Shown in pieces: positions 8,559 through 17,009 of a DNA stretch of 64,000 nt. This stretch comes from Salinimicrobium flavum (GTDB lineage Bacteria; Bacteroidota; Bacteroidia; Flavobacteriales; Flavobacteriaceae): assembly GCF_042684505.1 (NCBI RefSeq), contig NZ_JBHULT010000005.1, positions 565,620 through 629,619 on the forward strand. The letters are read 5' to 3'. The notes beneath the pieces are model-generated. The model was not told the origin of the DNA, did no database searches, and saw only the letters and a program-made list of their open reading frames with translations. Numbering within the stretch: the first letter of the stretch is position 1; the number at the start of each line of letters is the position of its first letter. The position numbers were made by a program, and so were the translations under genes.

Positions 8559-9145
8559 TAGAAATTGAAGTTTAAGGTGAGGCCATAACCGGCCTGTCCG
8601 CTATGGCGGTCGAAATCTAATGTAGGTTTAAGGGATAGATCTTCACTTACGTTGAACTGGCTTAGGTGAGCGTCAACATTCGCGTCAATGATATTGAGGG
8701 CATACATTCCTACCGTCACCAGGATGGAGATCTCCTTGTTTCGTTGATAGAATTTCTGACCCTGTATCAGGCCATTTGTAGAAACTATAGGTCTCCCGTT
8801 CTCATCAGAGAATTCATCTGTTGTTTTGCCTGCGAGCCTGCTTTTGTAGGCATCCCTGTATCGATCATATTGTTTGTCATTATCGAGGTAGAAGTACACC
8901 CCGGCGCCCAGAGCAGCATACACGATGGGAATCTTCCAGTACTTCCCGTTATAGGCTTGTCCAAGTCCGGGAAGTACGGCGGAATAGAATGCCGCCCGGG
9001 CCGGGGATAGAGGATCATATGGATCATAATCGGGTTCTTCTGCAATGATACGTTCTGTGGTGACAGAGATGGAATCCTGTTGCGCAAAAAGCTGGCCGGC
9101 AAAGAGAATAAAAATTACAAGTAGTATGGAAGTTCTACTCTTCAC
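8558..9145 (-). CDS. DUF5683 domain protein, probable outer-membrane-associated
   Basis: A 195-residue protein with a cleavable signal peptide (MKSRTSILLVIFILFAGQLFAQ). The centre carries the DUF5683 hallmark SPARAAFYSAVLPGLGQAYNGKYWKIPIVYA, two further hydrophobic stretches (ALGAGVYFYLDN, ISILVTVGMYALNIIDA), and a C-terminus ending in aromatic alternation (GYGLTLNFNF) as in beta-barrel or envelope proteins. The family is found in Bacteroidota between parB and dapB, as here, but has no assigned biochemical role. It overlaps the parB stop by 11 bases and the dapB start by one base, so the parA-parB-DUF5683-dapB set is one transcription unit. Confidence 0.85.
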   Translation of the reverse strand: MKSRTSILLVIFILFAGQLFAQQDSISVTTERIIAEEPDYDPYDPLSPARAAFYSAVLPGLGQAYNGKYWKIPIVYAALGAGVYFYLDNDKQYDRYRDAYKSRLAGKTTDEFSDENGRPIVSTNGLIQGQKFYQRNKEISILVTVGMYALNIIDANVDAHLSQFNVSEDLSLKPTLDFDRHSGQAGYGLTLNFNF

Positions 9146-10034
9146 CCTGAATTATTTTTTTCAACCTGTTGAGGTCCTCTTCCGAAGAAAAAGGGATAAT
9201 TAACCTGCCATTCCCTTTTTTGGCTACCTTGACATCTACTTTGGTTCCCAGGCGTTCTGAAAACTCTTTAATACTTTTCCTGATATCGTTGGGAATAGGT
9301 GCGGGAGCAGTTTTTTCTACAGGCTTCCCATCCTGCAGGCTTCTAACCAGTTTCTCGGTTTCCCTTACAGAAAGCGAATTGGCCAGGATCTTTTCATAGA
9401 TCTCCAGTTGGGTTTGGCTGTCTTCAATATTGATAATTGCCCGCCCATGGCCCATGGTCAAAAAGCCGTCCCTCATTCCTGTCTGGATGATAGGATCAAG
9501 CTTGAGTAGCCTTAGGTAGTTCGCGATCGTAGACCGATTTTTTCCCACGCGTTCACTAAGTTGTTCCTGTGTGAGGTTGATCTCGTCTATAAGGCGTTGG
9601 TAAGAAAGGGAGATCTCTATAGGGTCCAGGTCCTGTCTCTGGATATTCTCCACCAGGGCCATCTCCAGTGACTCCTGGTCGTTGGCGATCCTGATGTATG
9701 CGGGGATAGTTTCCAGACCAATGAGTTTGGAAGCTCTGAACCTTCGCTCCCCCGATACAAGCTGGTATTGATTGTAATCAAGTTTCCTTACGGTAATAGG
9801 TTGTATCACCCCGAGTTCCCTTATCGAGGAAGCAAGTTCCCTTAAAGATTCCTCGTTAAAACTGGTTCTTGGCTGGAAAGGGTTCACCTCGATAGACTCG
9901 AGTTCCAGTTCCACAATATGCCCAACCAGTTTGTCGGCATTCTTATCTTCGGCCGATCTTATATCATTCTGAGGATCTTTCAGCAGTGCTGAAAGCCCTC
10001 TTCCCAATGCTTGTTTCTTGGTCGCCTTCGCCAT
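9135..10034 (-). CDS. parB: Chromosome partitioning protein ParB
   Basis: A 299-residue ParB/Spo0J-type CTPase that loads at parS sites and acts with ParA in origin segregation. It begins with a basic region typical of chromosomal ParB (KQALGRGLSALLKD). The CTP-binding part shows IEVNPFQPRTSF, GVIQPITVRK and the signature SGERRFRASK; then ALVENIQRQDLDPIE and the helix-turn-helix (LTQEQLSERVGKNRSTIANYLRLL). The C-terminal dimer domain ends in a Lys-rich region. It lies 6 bp downstream of parA. I see no parS-like palindrome in the flanking intergenic DNA. Confidence 0.95.
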   Translation of the reverse strand: MAKATKKQALGRGLSALLKDPQNDIRSAEDKNADKLVGHIVELELESIEVNPFQPRTSFNEESLRELASSIRELGVIQPITVRKLDYNQYQLVSGERRFRASKLIGLETIPAYIRIANDQESLEMALVENIQRQDLDPIEISLSYQRLIDEINLTQEQLSERVGKNRSTIANYLRLLKLDPIIQTGMRDGFLTMGHGRAIINIEDSQTQLEIYEKILANSLSVRETEKLVRSLQDGKPVEKTAPAPIPNDIRKSIKEFSERLGTKVDVKVAKKGNGRLIIPFSSEEDLNRLKKIIQGEE

Positions 10035-10040
10035 CTTCCT

Positions 10041-10805
10041 CTAACTGTTTTTTTTTATGATCTCATGTGCCAGGCTCAGGTAATTACTTGCTCCCTTGCT
10101 CCCCGCATCATAGTTAATAATACTTTCCCCGTAACTGGGGGCCTCACTTAAACGCACATTTCGTTGAATGATTGTTTTGAAGACCATTTCGTCAAAATGC
10201 TTTTGTACCTCTTCTACTACCTGGTTGGAAAGGCGTAACCGCGAATCATACATGGTAAGAAGCAAGCCTTCTATGTCCAGCTTTGCATTATGGATCTTTT
10301 GTACGCTTTTGATGGTATTTAGTAATTTTCCCAGGCCTTCAAGAGCAAAGTATTCGCACTGGATAGGGATGATCACAGAATCTGCCGCCGTAAGGGCATT
10401 GAGGGTAAGAAGTCCCAATGACGGGGCACAGTCAATGATCACATAATCGTATTTTTCACGCAGGTGGCCAATGGCCTTTTTCAGCATATATTCGCGTTCC
10501 TCCTGGTCTACAAGTTCTATTTCAATAGCTACAAGGTCAATATGGGCAGGAATGATATCAAGATTAGGAGACTCGGTCTTCATGATAGCTTCTTCTGCTT
10601 TTATGGAATGTTCCAGCAACTGGTAGGTTCCCAGCTCAACAGACTCCACATCAATTCCCAATCCCGAAGTAGCATTCGCCTGTGGATCTGCATCTATGAG
10701 TAAGACTTTTTTCTCTAACACCCCTAAGGATGCCGCCAGGTTTACAGAAGTCGTAGTTTTTCCTACTCCTCCCTTTTGATTTGCAATGGCAATAATTTTA
10801 CCCAT
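10041..10805 (-). CDS. parA: Chromosome partitioning ATPase ParA
   Basis: A 254-residue Walker-type ATPase of the ParA/Soj family. The deviant Walker A motif KGGVGKTTTSVNLAA is at residues 11-25, Walker B (VIIDCAPSLGLLTLNAL) near 120, and IIPIQCEYFALEGL follows. It has no N-terminal DNA-binding domain, as expected for chromosomal Soj-like ParA. ATP-bound dimers coat the nucleoid and move ParB-parS complexes. It is first gene of the unit running parA-parB-DUF5683-dapB, with AT-rich DNA of about 100 bp directly upstream that presumably holds the promoter. Confidence 0.96.
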   Translation of the reverse strand: MGKIIAIANQKGGVGKTTTSVNLAASLGVLEKKVLLIDADPQANATSGLGIDVESVELGTYQLLEHSIKAEEAIMKTESPNLDIIPAHIDLVAIEIELVDQEEREYMLKKAIGHLREKYDYVIIDCAPSLGLLTLNALTAADSVIIPIQCEYFALEGLGKLLNTIKSVQKIHNAKLDIEGLLLTMYDSRLRLSNQVVEEVQKHFDEMVFKTIIQRNVRLSEAPSYGESIINYDAGSKGASNYLSLAHEIIKKNS

Positions 10806-11010
10806 TAAGTGTCTTTGGATTTAAAAGGTAAAAATACAATTATTTATAGGTTTACGAAAGCAAATTTGTTAACAGATTTTTAGTAAGAATTGTGAAGAAC
10901 TCAGACAGTTAGCTGTGTCGGTTCATTATTTATACCTTATTCTGAAAGGTCTGAGAAGTCAGTTTTCAGAAGGAAAATTATTTCTGTTTTTTCTGCGGAA
11001 AGGGGAGGTC

Positions 11011-11892
11011 CTAGTTCGATTTTTTCGACTTTATCATTGCCTCCAGCATGTCCCACATTTCATCGGGAATTTCTTCCAGAAGATTGAATTGCCCCGCACC
11101 TTTAAGCCATTCCCCTCCATCGATTGTGATCACTTCCCCATTGATGTAAGCTGAAAAATCTGAAACCAGATAAGCTGCAAGATTAGCCAGTTCCTGATGT
11201 TCTCCGACCCGCTTAAGGGGCACCTTTTTCGCCAGATCGAATTTCTCTTTCAGGTCACCCGGCAGTAGCCTGTCCCATGCTCCTTTGGTGGGGAAAGGCC
11301 CGGGGGCGATTGCGTTCATCCTTATGCCGTATTTTGCCCATTCCACGGCTAAAGATCGGGTCATGGCAAGGACCCCGGCTTTTGCCGTCGCACTGGGCAC
11401 CACATAAGCAGATCCCGTCCAGGCATAAGTGGTAACAATATTTAATACTGTTTTGTTCTTTTCCCCTTTGTCGATCCAGTGCTTTCCAAAAGCGAGCGTA
11501 CAGTTTTTACTGCCCTTGAGCACAATGTCGATAATAGTATCAAAAGCATTGGCGCTTAACCGTTCTGTGGGGGAAATAAAATTTCCCGCAGCGTTATTCA
11601 ACAGAATATCAACTGAGCCGAATTTTTCGACGGTTTGTTGCAACATGTTTTCCACTTGATCGTAATGCCGCACGTCGCATTGGAGGGGCAGGCATGTACC
11701 ACCGGTCTCACTTTCCAGTTCCTTAGCTGTATTCTCCAGTTTCTCCAGATTTCTTGAAGTAATGGCCACTTTGGCCCCAAGTTCCAGGAAATACTTTGTC
11801 ATAGCTTTTCCCAGGCCGCTTCCGCCCCCGGTCACAACTATGGATTTTCCTTTTAAAGCGTCATCCCGGAGCATTTTCTGAGTATAGTCCAT
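11011..11892 (-). CDS. SDR family oxidoreductase, DECR1-like 2,4-dienoyl-CoA reductase
   Basis: A 293-residue short-chain dehydrogenase. The NADP-binding motif TGGGSGLG is at residues 21-28 and NNAAGNF near 97. The active site region reads TTYAWTGSAYVVPSATAK, so the usual YxxxK has Ser in place of Tyr, and the Tyr sits earlier (TTYA); the same arrangement is known in mitochondrial 2,4-dienoyl-CoA reductase DECR1, with which this protein also shares IAPGPFPTKGA and the ELANLAAYLVSDFSAYINGEV region. It probably reduces 2,4-dienoyl-CoA during oxidation of unsaturated fatty acids. The next genes in the same direction encode methylmalonyl-CoA mutase, consistent with an acyl-CoA theme. Substrate is inferred. 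Confidence 0.85.
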   Translation of the reverse strand: MDYTQKMLRDDALKGKSIVVTGGGSGLGKAMTKYFLELGAKVAITSRNLEKLENTAKELESETGGTCLPLQCDVRHYDQVENMLQQTVEKFGSVDILLNNAAGNFISPTERLSANAFDTIIDIVLKGSKNCTLAFGKHWIDKGEKNKTVLNIVTTYAWTGSAYVVPSATAKAGVLAMTRSLAVEWAKYGIRMNAIAPGPFPTKGAWDRLLPGDLKEKFDLAKKVPLKRVGEHQELANLAAYLVSDFSAYINGEVITIDGGEWLKGAGQFNLLEEIPDEMWDMLEAMIKSKKSN

Positions 11893-12002
11893 ATAAATAT
11901 GAGATATTAGATTTTAGTATTAAGATTTTGATTAAAAACTATCAAAGGTCCAGCAACCAAGATTTTTTTATTTGGATTTTGGTGCCTGGAATTTGAATTT
12001 TA

Positions 12003-14102
12003 TTATTCAATGAGAATTTCCAGCAATTGTATGGCTGCATCACTTATTTTGGTTCCGGGGCCGAATACAGCTGCGGCACCCGCATCAAAAAGGAACTGAT
12101 AATCCTGGGAAGGGATCACGCCCCCCACAATAACCATGATATCTTCCCTTCCATATTTTTTTAGTTCGTCGATCACCTGCGGCACAAGAGTTTTGTGCCC
12201 GGCCGCAAGGGACGATACCCCAAGAATATGTACGTCGTTCTCTACCGCCTGTTTTGCCGCTTCTGCCGGGGTTTGGAACAAGGGGCCTATATCTACGTCA
12301 AACCCAACATCGGCATATCCTGTTGCTACTACTTTGGCCCCACGGTCATGCCCATCCTGCCCCATCTTTGCGATCATGATACGTGGCCTGCGACCTTCTT
12401 TTTCTGCAAAAAGATCGGCCATTTCCCGGGCTTTCTTAAAGGAGGAATCGTCTTTCATTTCTTTTGAATACACACCGCTAAATGATTTTATCTGAGCTTT
12501 ATATCTTCCGAAAACCTCTTCAAGAGCATCACTTATCTCACCCAAAGTGGCCCGTTCCCTGGCAGCTTCCACTGCTAAAGCTAACAAATTGTCTTTGCCC
12601 GAGCGTGCTGCCAGGGTAAGTTTTTTCAGGGCGGCAGTAACTTTCTGCCGATCCCTTTCGGCCCTAAGTTTTTCCAGCCTTTCGACCTGCTGTTTTCGAA
12701 CCGTTTGGTTATCTACCTCGAGGGTCACAATTGGGTCTTCTTTATCTCTGCGATATTTGTTCACGCCCACGATAATATCCTTACCGCTGTCAATCCTAGC
12801 CTGCTTTACCGCAGCAGCTTCTTCAATTCGTAATTTAGGGATCCCTGCTTCAATAGCTTTTGTCATCCCGCCGAGTTCCTCCACCTCCTGTATAAGGTCC
12901 CAGGACTTTTGAGATATCTCGCGGGTAAGGGATTCAACGTAATAACTTCCTGCCCATGGGTCAACAGTCCTGGTGATCTGCGTTTCCTGTTGCAGGTGAA
13001 GCTGTGTGTTCCGTGCAATACGGGCAGAGAAATCTGTTGGCAGGGCTATGGCCTCATCAAGGGCATTGGTGTGCAAACTCTGAGTGCCTCCAAATGCTGC
13101 TGCCGCTGCCTCTATACAGGTGCGGGCAACATTATTAAAAGGATCCTGCTCGGTAAGGCTCCAGCCACTGGTTTGACAGTGCGTACGTAAAGCCAGCGAT
13201 TTCTCATTTTTGGGATTGAATTGTTTCACCAACTTTGCCCACAGGGCCCTTGCCGCACGCATCTTGGCGATCTCGGCAAAATGATCCAGGCCAATGCCCC
13301 AGAAGAAGGAGAGACGCGGGGCAAAACTGTCAATATCCATTCCCGCTTCCAGTCCTTTGCGAATATATTCGAGTCCGTCTGCCAGGGTATAGGCGAGTTC
13401 AATTTCACTGGTGGCTCCCGCTTCCTGCATATGATATCCGGAAATACTGATGCTGTTGAATCGCGACATATTCTTCGAAGAATATTCAAAAATGTCTGAT
13501 ATGATCTTCATTGAAGGAGTAGGCGGGTAGATGTAGGTGTTCCTAACCATAAACTCCTTTAAAATGTCATTTTGGATGGTGCCCGAAAGTTGTTCTGGTT
13601 TCACGCCCTGCTCTTCGGCAGCAACAATATAAAAGGCCATGATGGGCAAAACCGCACCGTTCATGGTCATGGAAACAGACATCTGGTCGAGTGGGATCTG
13701 ATCGAAGAGGATCTTCATATCTTCAACCGAATCTATCGCTACACCGGCTTTTCCTACGTCACCCACCACACGTTCATGGTCACTGTCGTAACCTCTGTGA
13801 GTAGGAAGGTCAAAGGCTACAGAAAGTCCTTTTTGTCCCGCAGCCAGGTTCCTGCGGTAAAAAGCATTGCTTTCTTCTGCCGTCGAGAATCCCGCGTATT
13901 GTCTTATAGTCCAGGGACGAAGTACATACATGGTGCTGTAAGGCCCCCTGAGATAAGGGGGTATACCTGCTGCAAATTTTAAATGGTGTAAGCCTTCAAT
14001 GTCTTGGGAGGTATAAGTCTTTTTTTCGGCGTCCTGTCCCGGACCGTCTTCTGAAGGAATATTTTTAAGGAGTTGTATCTTTTGAAGATCTTTTCTGCTC
14101 AT
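12003..14102 (-). CDS. scpA: Methylmalonyl-CoA mutase, large (catalytic) subunit
   Basis: Adenosylcobalamin-dependent interconversion of succinyl-CoA and methylmalonyl-CoA. The TIM-barrel part carries RPWTIRQYAGFSTAEESN and GLSVAFDLPTHRGYDSD near the N-terminus and RIARNTQLHLQQET in the middle. The C-terminal B12 domain has the cobalt-ligand motif DGHDRGAKVVATGYADVGFD and VVGGVIPSQDYQFL. I chose the ATG at 14102 (MSRKDLQKI, 699 residues), the usual start of this subunit; an in-frame ATG at 14201 would add 33 unusual residues and overlap the upstream gene. The small subunit gene lies 43 bp upstream, giving a heterodimeric enzyme. Confidence 0.95.
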   Translation of the reverse strand: MSRKDLQKIQLLKNIPSEDGPGQDAEKKTYTSQDIEGLHHLKFAAGIPPYLRGPYSTMYVLRPWTIRQYAGFSTAEESNAFYRRNLAAGQKGLSVAFDLPTHRGYDSDHERVVGDVGKAGVAIDSVEDMKILFDQIPLDQMSVSMTMNGAVLPIMAFYIVAAEEQGVKPEQLSGTIQNDILKEFMVRNTYIYPPTPSMKIISDIFEYSSKNMSRFNSISISGYHMQEAGATSEIELAYTLADGLEYIRKGLEAGMDIDSFAPRLSFFWGIGLDHFAEIAKMRAARALWAKLVKQFNPKNEKSLALRTHCQTSGWSLTEQDPFNNVARTCIEAAAAAFGGTQSLHTNALDEAIALPTDFSARIARNTQLHLQQETQITRTVDPWAGSYYVESLTREISQKSWDLIQEVEELGGMTKAIEAGIPKLRIEEAAAVKQARIDSGKDIIVGVNKYRRDKEDPIVTLEVDNQTVRKQQVERLEKLRAERDRQKVTAALKKLTLAARSGKDNLLALAVEAARERATLGEISDALEEVFGRYKAQIKSFSGVYSKEMKDDSSFKKAREMADLFAEKEGRRPRIMIAKMGQDGHDRGAKVVATGYADVGFDVDIGPLFQTPAEAAKQAVENDVHILGVSSLAAGHKTLVPQVIDELKKYGREDIMVIVGGVIPSQDYQFLFDAGAAAVFGPGTKISDAAIQLLEILIE

Positions 14103-14145
14103 GATCTGGTGTGGTTCAAAGTGGTTGGTTAAATCGAGCCGGTAT

Positions 14146-15531
14146 CTATTCTTCGTTTTCAAGGCGCTCCTGTTCCATTTTCTCCGTAAGTCGTTTTTCA
14201 AGGATAGGAGGTAACAAAGTCTTTCGCGGTTTCTGTTTGAGGAAAGGGTATAGTTCCAGTTCCTCCTTCATGCGGTCTGCGGGATTAGGGAATTTATTGG
14301 AGCCTATTAAAACGATATCTCCCGCGTCAAAAAGATCCTGTTCCTTCTGAGCACTTTGAGCGATCTTCCTTTGGATGATCCCTTCTTTTAACTGAATCAA
14401 AAATCCGCCGCCTTTTTCGATCTCCCTAAAGATATCCAGGCCTTTTTCGGCCATTTGATGGGTAAGCGTTTCAATATAATAGCTGCCTTCTGCAGGGTTT
14501 GCAACCTTTTCGAAGTAACTCTCATGTTTGAGGATCAGAAGTTGATTTCGGGCAATGCGGCTTCCAAACTTGTTGTTTTTATGATAAATGGCATCATAAG
14601 CCATATTGCAAATACTGTTGGCTCCTCCCAGTACTGCGCTCATACATTCGGTGGTGGTGCGCAACAAATTGACATTGAAATCGTACAGGGTCTTATTTCG
14701 CTTTGAGGGTTGGGCAAGAATGTGGCATTCCTGGGAGAGACCGTATTCTCCCGACAGGGTGGCAAACAACAGGCGAAGGGCTCGCAGTTTGGCGATCTCA
14801 AAAAAGTAATTAGGACCGGTCGCTGCAATAAACTGAAACCTGATATTCTTTTTTTTCTCTTCGGAAAGTTTGCTGTCCTTTATATGATTGAAATATTCAT
14901 TGACATGGGCCATGGCATAGGCCAGTTGCTGCGGTATGGTAGCCCCGGCATTTTGATAGAGGCCGGTGTCTATGCTTATCACGGAAGCAAGATTTACTGA
15001 ATTTTCCAGGGCTGCATCTAATGCTTCATGGTCTTTTTTAAGATCTTCATACCAGTTCCCCGTGCGGGCCAGGTTTCCAATGATATCAAGGTGGAGGTAG
15101 ATCTTCGAATTACTTCCGGCGGCCTCGTTCAGTTTCTTTACAAAATCCCCCGAAAGAAACCCGGTTTTCAAATAGATAGGATACTGCTCATGGTCAATTT
15201 CTGAAAAAAGTATTTTCAGGTCAACTTCTTCCGAAGGAATAATGAACCACAGACCTTCAGCTCCTTTGAGAAGGGCTTCCCTGGCTTTTTTGTTGGCTCT
15301 TTCCGCAGAAGAAACATAGATCTGCTCCACTATATTCCAGGATGGCGGTGCTTTTAATCTGGCCGGGGCAGGGGTTTCATCTGGATGGTAAAAAGGCTTT
15401 ACATCAATCCCGTCCAATGATTTCCAGACAAGGGTCTCATTATAATCGGCGCCTTTGAGGTCAACCTGTATCTTCTGTTTCCATTGTTTGGCAGATACCT
15501 CCTCAAATTCATTGAATAGATCCTTACTCAT
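14146..15531 (-). CDS. mutA: Methylmalonyl-CoA mutase, small subunit
   Basis: A 461-residue partner of the catalytic subunit, with the mutase barrel fold (SIDTGLYQNAGATIPQQLAYAMAHVNEY, then SRIARNQLLILKHESYFEKVANPAEGSYYIE) but no B12-binding C-terminal domain: it ends in a charged helical tail without DxHxxG. It starts KQWKQKIQVDLKGADYNETLVW, typical of small subunits. In flavobacteria the enzyme may serve propionyl-CoA disposal from odd-chain fatty acids and branched amino acids, or anaplerosis. It is directly upstream of the large-subunit gene; no MeaB/ArgK chaperone or epimerase gene is adjacent in the window. Confidence 0.93.
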   Translation of the reverse strand: MSKDLFNEFEEVSAKQWKQKIQVDLKGADYNETLVWKSLDGIDVKPFYHPDETPAPARLKAPPSWNIVEQIYVSSAERANKKAREALLKGAEGLWFIIPSEEVDLKILFSEIDHEQYPIYLKTGFLSGDFVKKLNEAAGSNSKIYLHLDIIGNLARTGNWYEDLKKDHEALDAALENSVNLASVISIDTGLYQNAGATIPQQLAYAMAHVNEYFNHIKDSKLSEEKKKNIRFQFIAATGPNYFFEIAKLRALRLLFATLSGEYGLSQECHILAQPSKRNKTLYDFNVNLLRTTTECMSAVLGGANSICNMAYDAIYHKNNKFGSRIARNQLLILKHESYFEKVANPAEGSYYIETLTHQMAEKGLDIFREIEKGGGFLIQLKEGIIQRKIAQSAQKEQDLFDAGDIVLIGSNKFPNPADRMKEELELYPFLKQKPRKTLLPPILEKRLTEKMEQERLENEE

Positions 15532-15576
15532 AATGTTAAGTTTTTAGCTGCAGCCAACACAGACCAAAAGGGAATC

Positions 15577-15891
15577 CTACTCTTCTTCCTGGAATTCTAT
15601 AATAAAGATCTCTTCATTTTCCCTTTTCATGAAGTATTCGCTCCTTGCAAATTTTTCAAGTTCCAGTGAATCATTTAGGTTTTCCATGATCGCCCTGTCT
15701 TTAGCGATCTCGTGCAGGTAATATTGTTTATTCTTTTCCAGGTCATCTATTTCACTGTCAAGTTCGTGATGAATGAACCAGGAGTTACTGTCAAGGAAGA
15801 ACATCCAAAATACGAAGGCTACAGTAACCAGGATATACTTGTTACTGGCAATACGGAACCACTTATTGCTGAGGAGTTCTTTCAATTTCAT
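15577..15891 (-). CDS. DivIC/FtsB-like septum formation initiator protein
   Basis: A 104-residue bitopic protein: a short cytoplasmic N-terminus, one membrane helix (residues about 18-35, KYILVTVAFVFWMFF), then a coiled coil (HHELDSEIDDLEKNKQYYLHEI) and the conserved LEKFARSEYFMKRENEEIFII element seen in FtsB/DivIC. Such proteins bridge FtsL and FtsQ in the divisome. It sits 17 bp downstream of udk, in the flavobacterial order mutA-DivIC-udk. Length and topology match the family; which divisome partner it uses is not determined from sequence. Confidence 0.85.
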   Translation of the reverse strand: MKLKELLSNKWFRIASNKYILVTVAFVFWMFFLDSNSWFIHHELDSEIDDLEKNKQYYLHEIAKDRAIMENLNDSLELEKFARSEYFMKRENEEIFIIEFQEEE

Positions 15892-15908
15892 GGATTAAAT
15901 ATACAAAA

Positions 15909-16517
15909 TTACAGTAAACGCTGCCTTATAATTGTTTGTACGATATCAATTGCTACGGTATTGTAACGGTTGGTAGGAATGATGATATCTGCAAATTCTT
16001 TTGTGGGTTCAATAAACTGCTGGTGCATGGGTTTGAGGGTGGTCTGGTAGCGGTTAAGCACCTCATCCAGGTCACGTCCTCTCTCGGCTATGTCGCGCTT
16101 TAACCTTCTAATCAGCCTTTCATCACTATCTGCATGAACATAGATCTTGATGTCAAACATTTCCCTGATATCGGGGTGGGTGAGAATAAGGATCCCTTCT
16201 ACAATGATCACTTTGCGGGGTTCTATCGTGATCGTTTCCCCTGTGCGGTTGTGTTCCTTAAAAGAATATACCGGTTGCTGAATGTTTTTACCGGCCTTAA
16301 GGTCCTGCAGGTGCGAGACCAGTAGATCAAAATCTATAGATTTGGGATGGTCAAAATTGATCTTTTTTCTATCCTCAAAAGATAAATGAGTGGTATCCTG
16401 GTAATAAGAGTCCTGAGAGATGACATCAACTTCCTCGTGCTTGAGTTCTTCAATTATCTGGTTAACAACGGTGGTTTTTCCGCTACCGGTTCCCCCGGCA
16501 ATTCCAATGATCAACAT
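15909..16517 (-). CDS. udk: Uridine kinase
   Basis: A 202-residue P-loop kinase that phosphorylates uridine and cytidine with ATP or GTP in pyrimidine salvage. GIAGGTGSGKTTVV at residues 5-18 is the Walker A motif; DSYYQD and NFDHPKSIDFDLL are the substrate-site segments; PVYSFKEHNRTGETI and VIIVEGILIL are further family motifs, with RRLKRDIAERGRDLDEVLNRY as the lid. Full length. It is upstream of the DivIC-like gene and reads in the same direction. Confidence 0.95.
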   Translation of the reverse strand: MLIIGIAGGTGSGKTTVVNQIIEELKHEEVDVISQDSYYQDTTHLSFEDRKKINFDHPKSIDFDLLVSHLQDLKAGKNIQQPVYSFKEHNRTGETITIEPRKVIIVEGILILTHPDIREMFDIKIYVHADSDERLIRRLKRDIAERGRDLDEVLNRYQTTLKPMHQQFIEPTKEFADIIIPTNRYNTVAIDIVQTIIRQRLL

Positions 16518-16568
16518 ATTCCAAAATTTGGCGCAAAGGTAATTATTTACCTGTGGTAAAAACTACAA

Positions 16569-17009
16569 TTATTTTTCTATAGCTGCCACTTCCTCTTTGG
16601 TAACAGGTTTTTCTACATTATTACCCCAGGAGTTATTGATGTAATTGAAAACATCTGCTATTTCTCCATTTTCAAGGCCCAGTGCAGGCATGAGGTTATC
16701 ATATTTTTCCCCGTTCACTTTTATGGGGCCTTTAAGTCCATACTTAACGGCATGAATAGAGGCTTCCCTTTTTTCAGTCAACCAGTCTGAATCTTTAAGA
16801 GGCGGAAAAACCCCGGCAATCCCTTCCCCGCCTGCGAGATGGCAGGAAGCACAGAAGTTGTTGTAAATCCCGGCACCACGGGAGATACTTTCTTTAAGTT
16901 CCGGACTCTTTTCTGCGGAAATATGATCTAAAGAATTCTCTCCTTCAGAAGCATTTTTACAACCGGCAAATAAAAACAATGAAAAAATGAGGATAAGCTT
17001 ATTCTGCAT
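16569..17009 (-). CDS. Lipoprotein c-type cytochrome
   Basis: A 146-residue monohaem cytochrome c. The N-terminus is a lipoprotein signal (LILIFSLFLFAGC, Cys at about 16). The haem site is CASCH, followed by GGEGIAGVFPPL and a distal Met region (DNLMPALGLENGEIADVFNYINNSW). The first 11 bases overlap the 3' end of the sugar dehydrogenase gene upstream, so the two are almost certainly made together; this cytochrome is the natural candidate to accept electrons from that enzyme's PQQ. It would be lipid-anchored at the periplasmic face. Confidence 0.9.
   Translation of the reverse strand: MQNKLILIFSLFLFAGCKNASEGENSLDHISAEKSPELKESISRGAGIYNNFCASCHLAGGEGIAGVFPPLKDSDWLTEKREASIHAVKYGLKGPIKVNGEKYDNLMPALGLENGEIADVFNYINNSWGNNVEKPVTKEEVAAIEK

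Noticed and set aside
10806..11010. parS site near parAB
   Set aside because: No palindrome resembling TGTTTCACGTGAAACA or a close variant was found upstream of parA.
11893..12002. FNR-type site TTGAT...ATCAA upstream of the SDR gene
   Set aside because: The half-sites are separated by eight bases, not four, so the geometry does not match a Crp/Fnr operator.
12003..14201. Longer start for the methylmalonyl-CoA mutase large subunit at 14201
   Set aside because: The extra 33 residues are atypical and overlap the small-subunit gene; the ATG at 14102 gives the usual family N-terminus.
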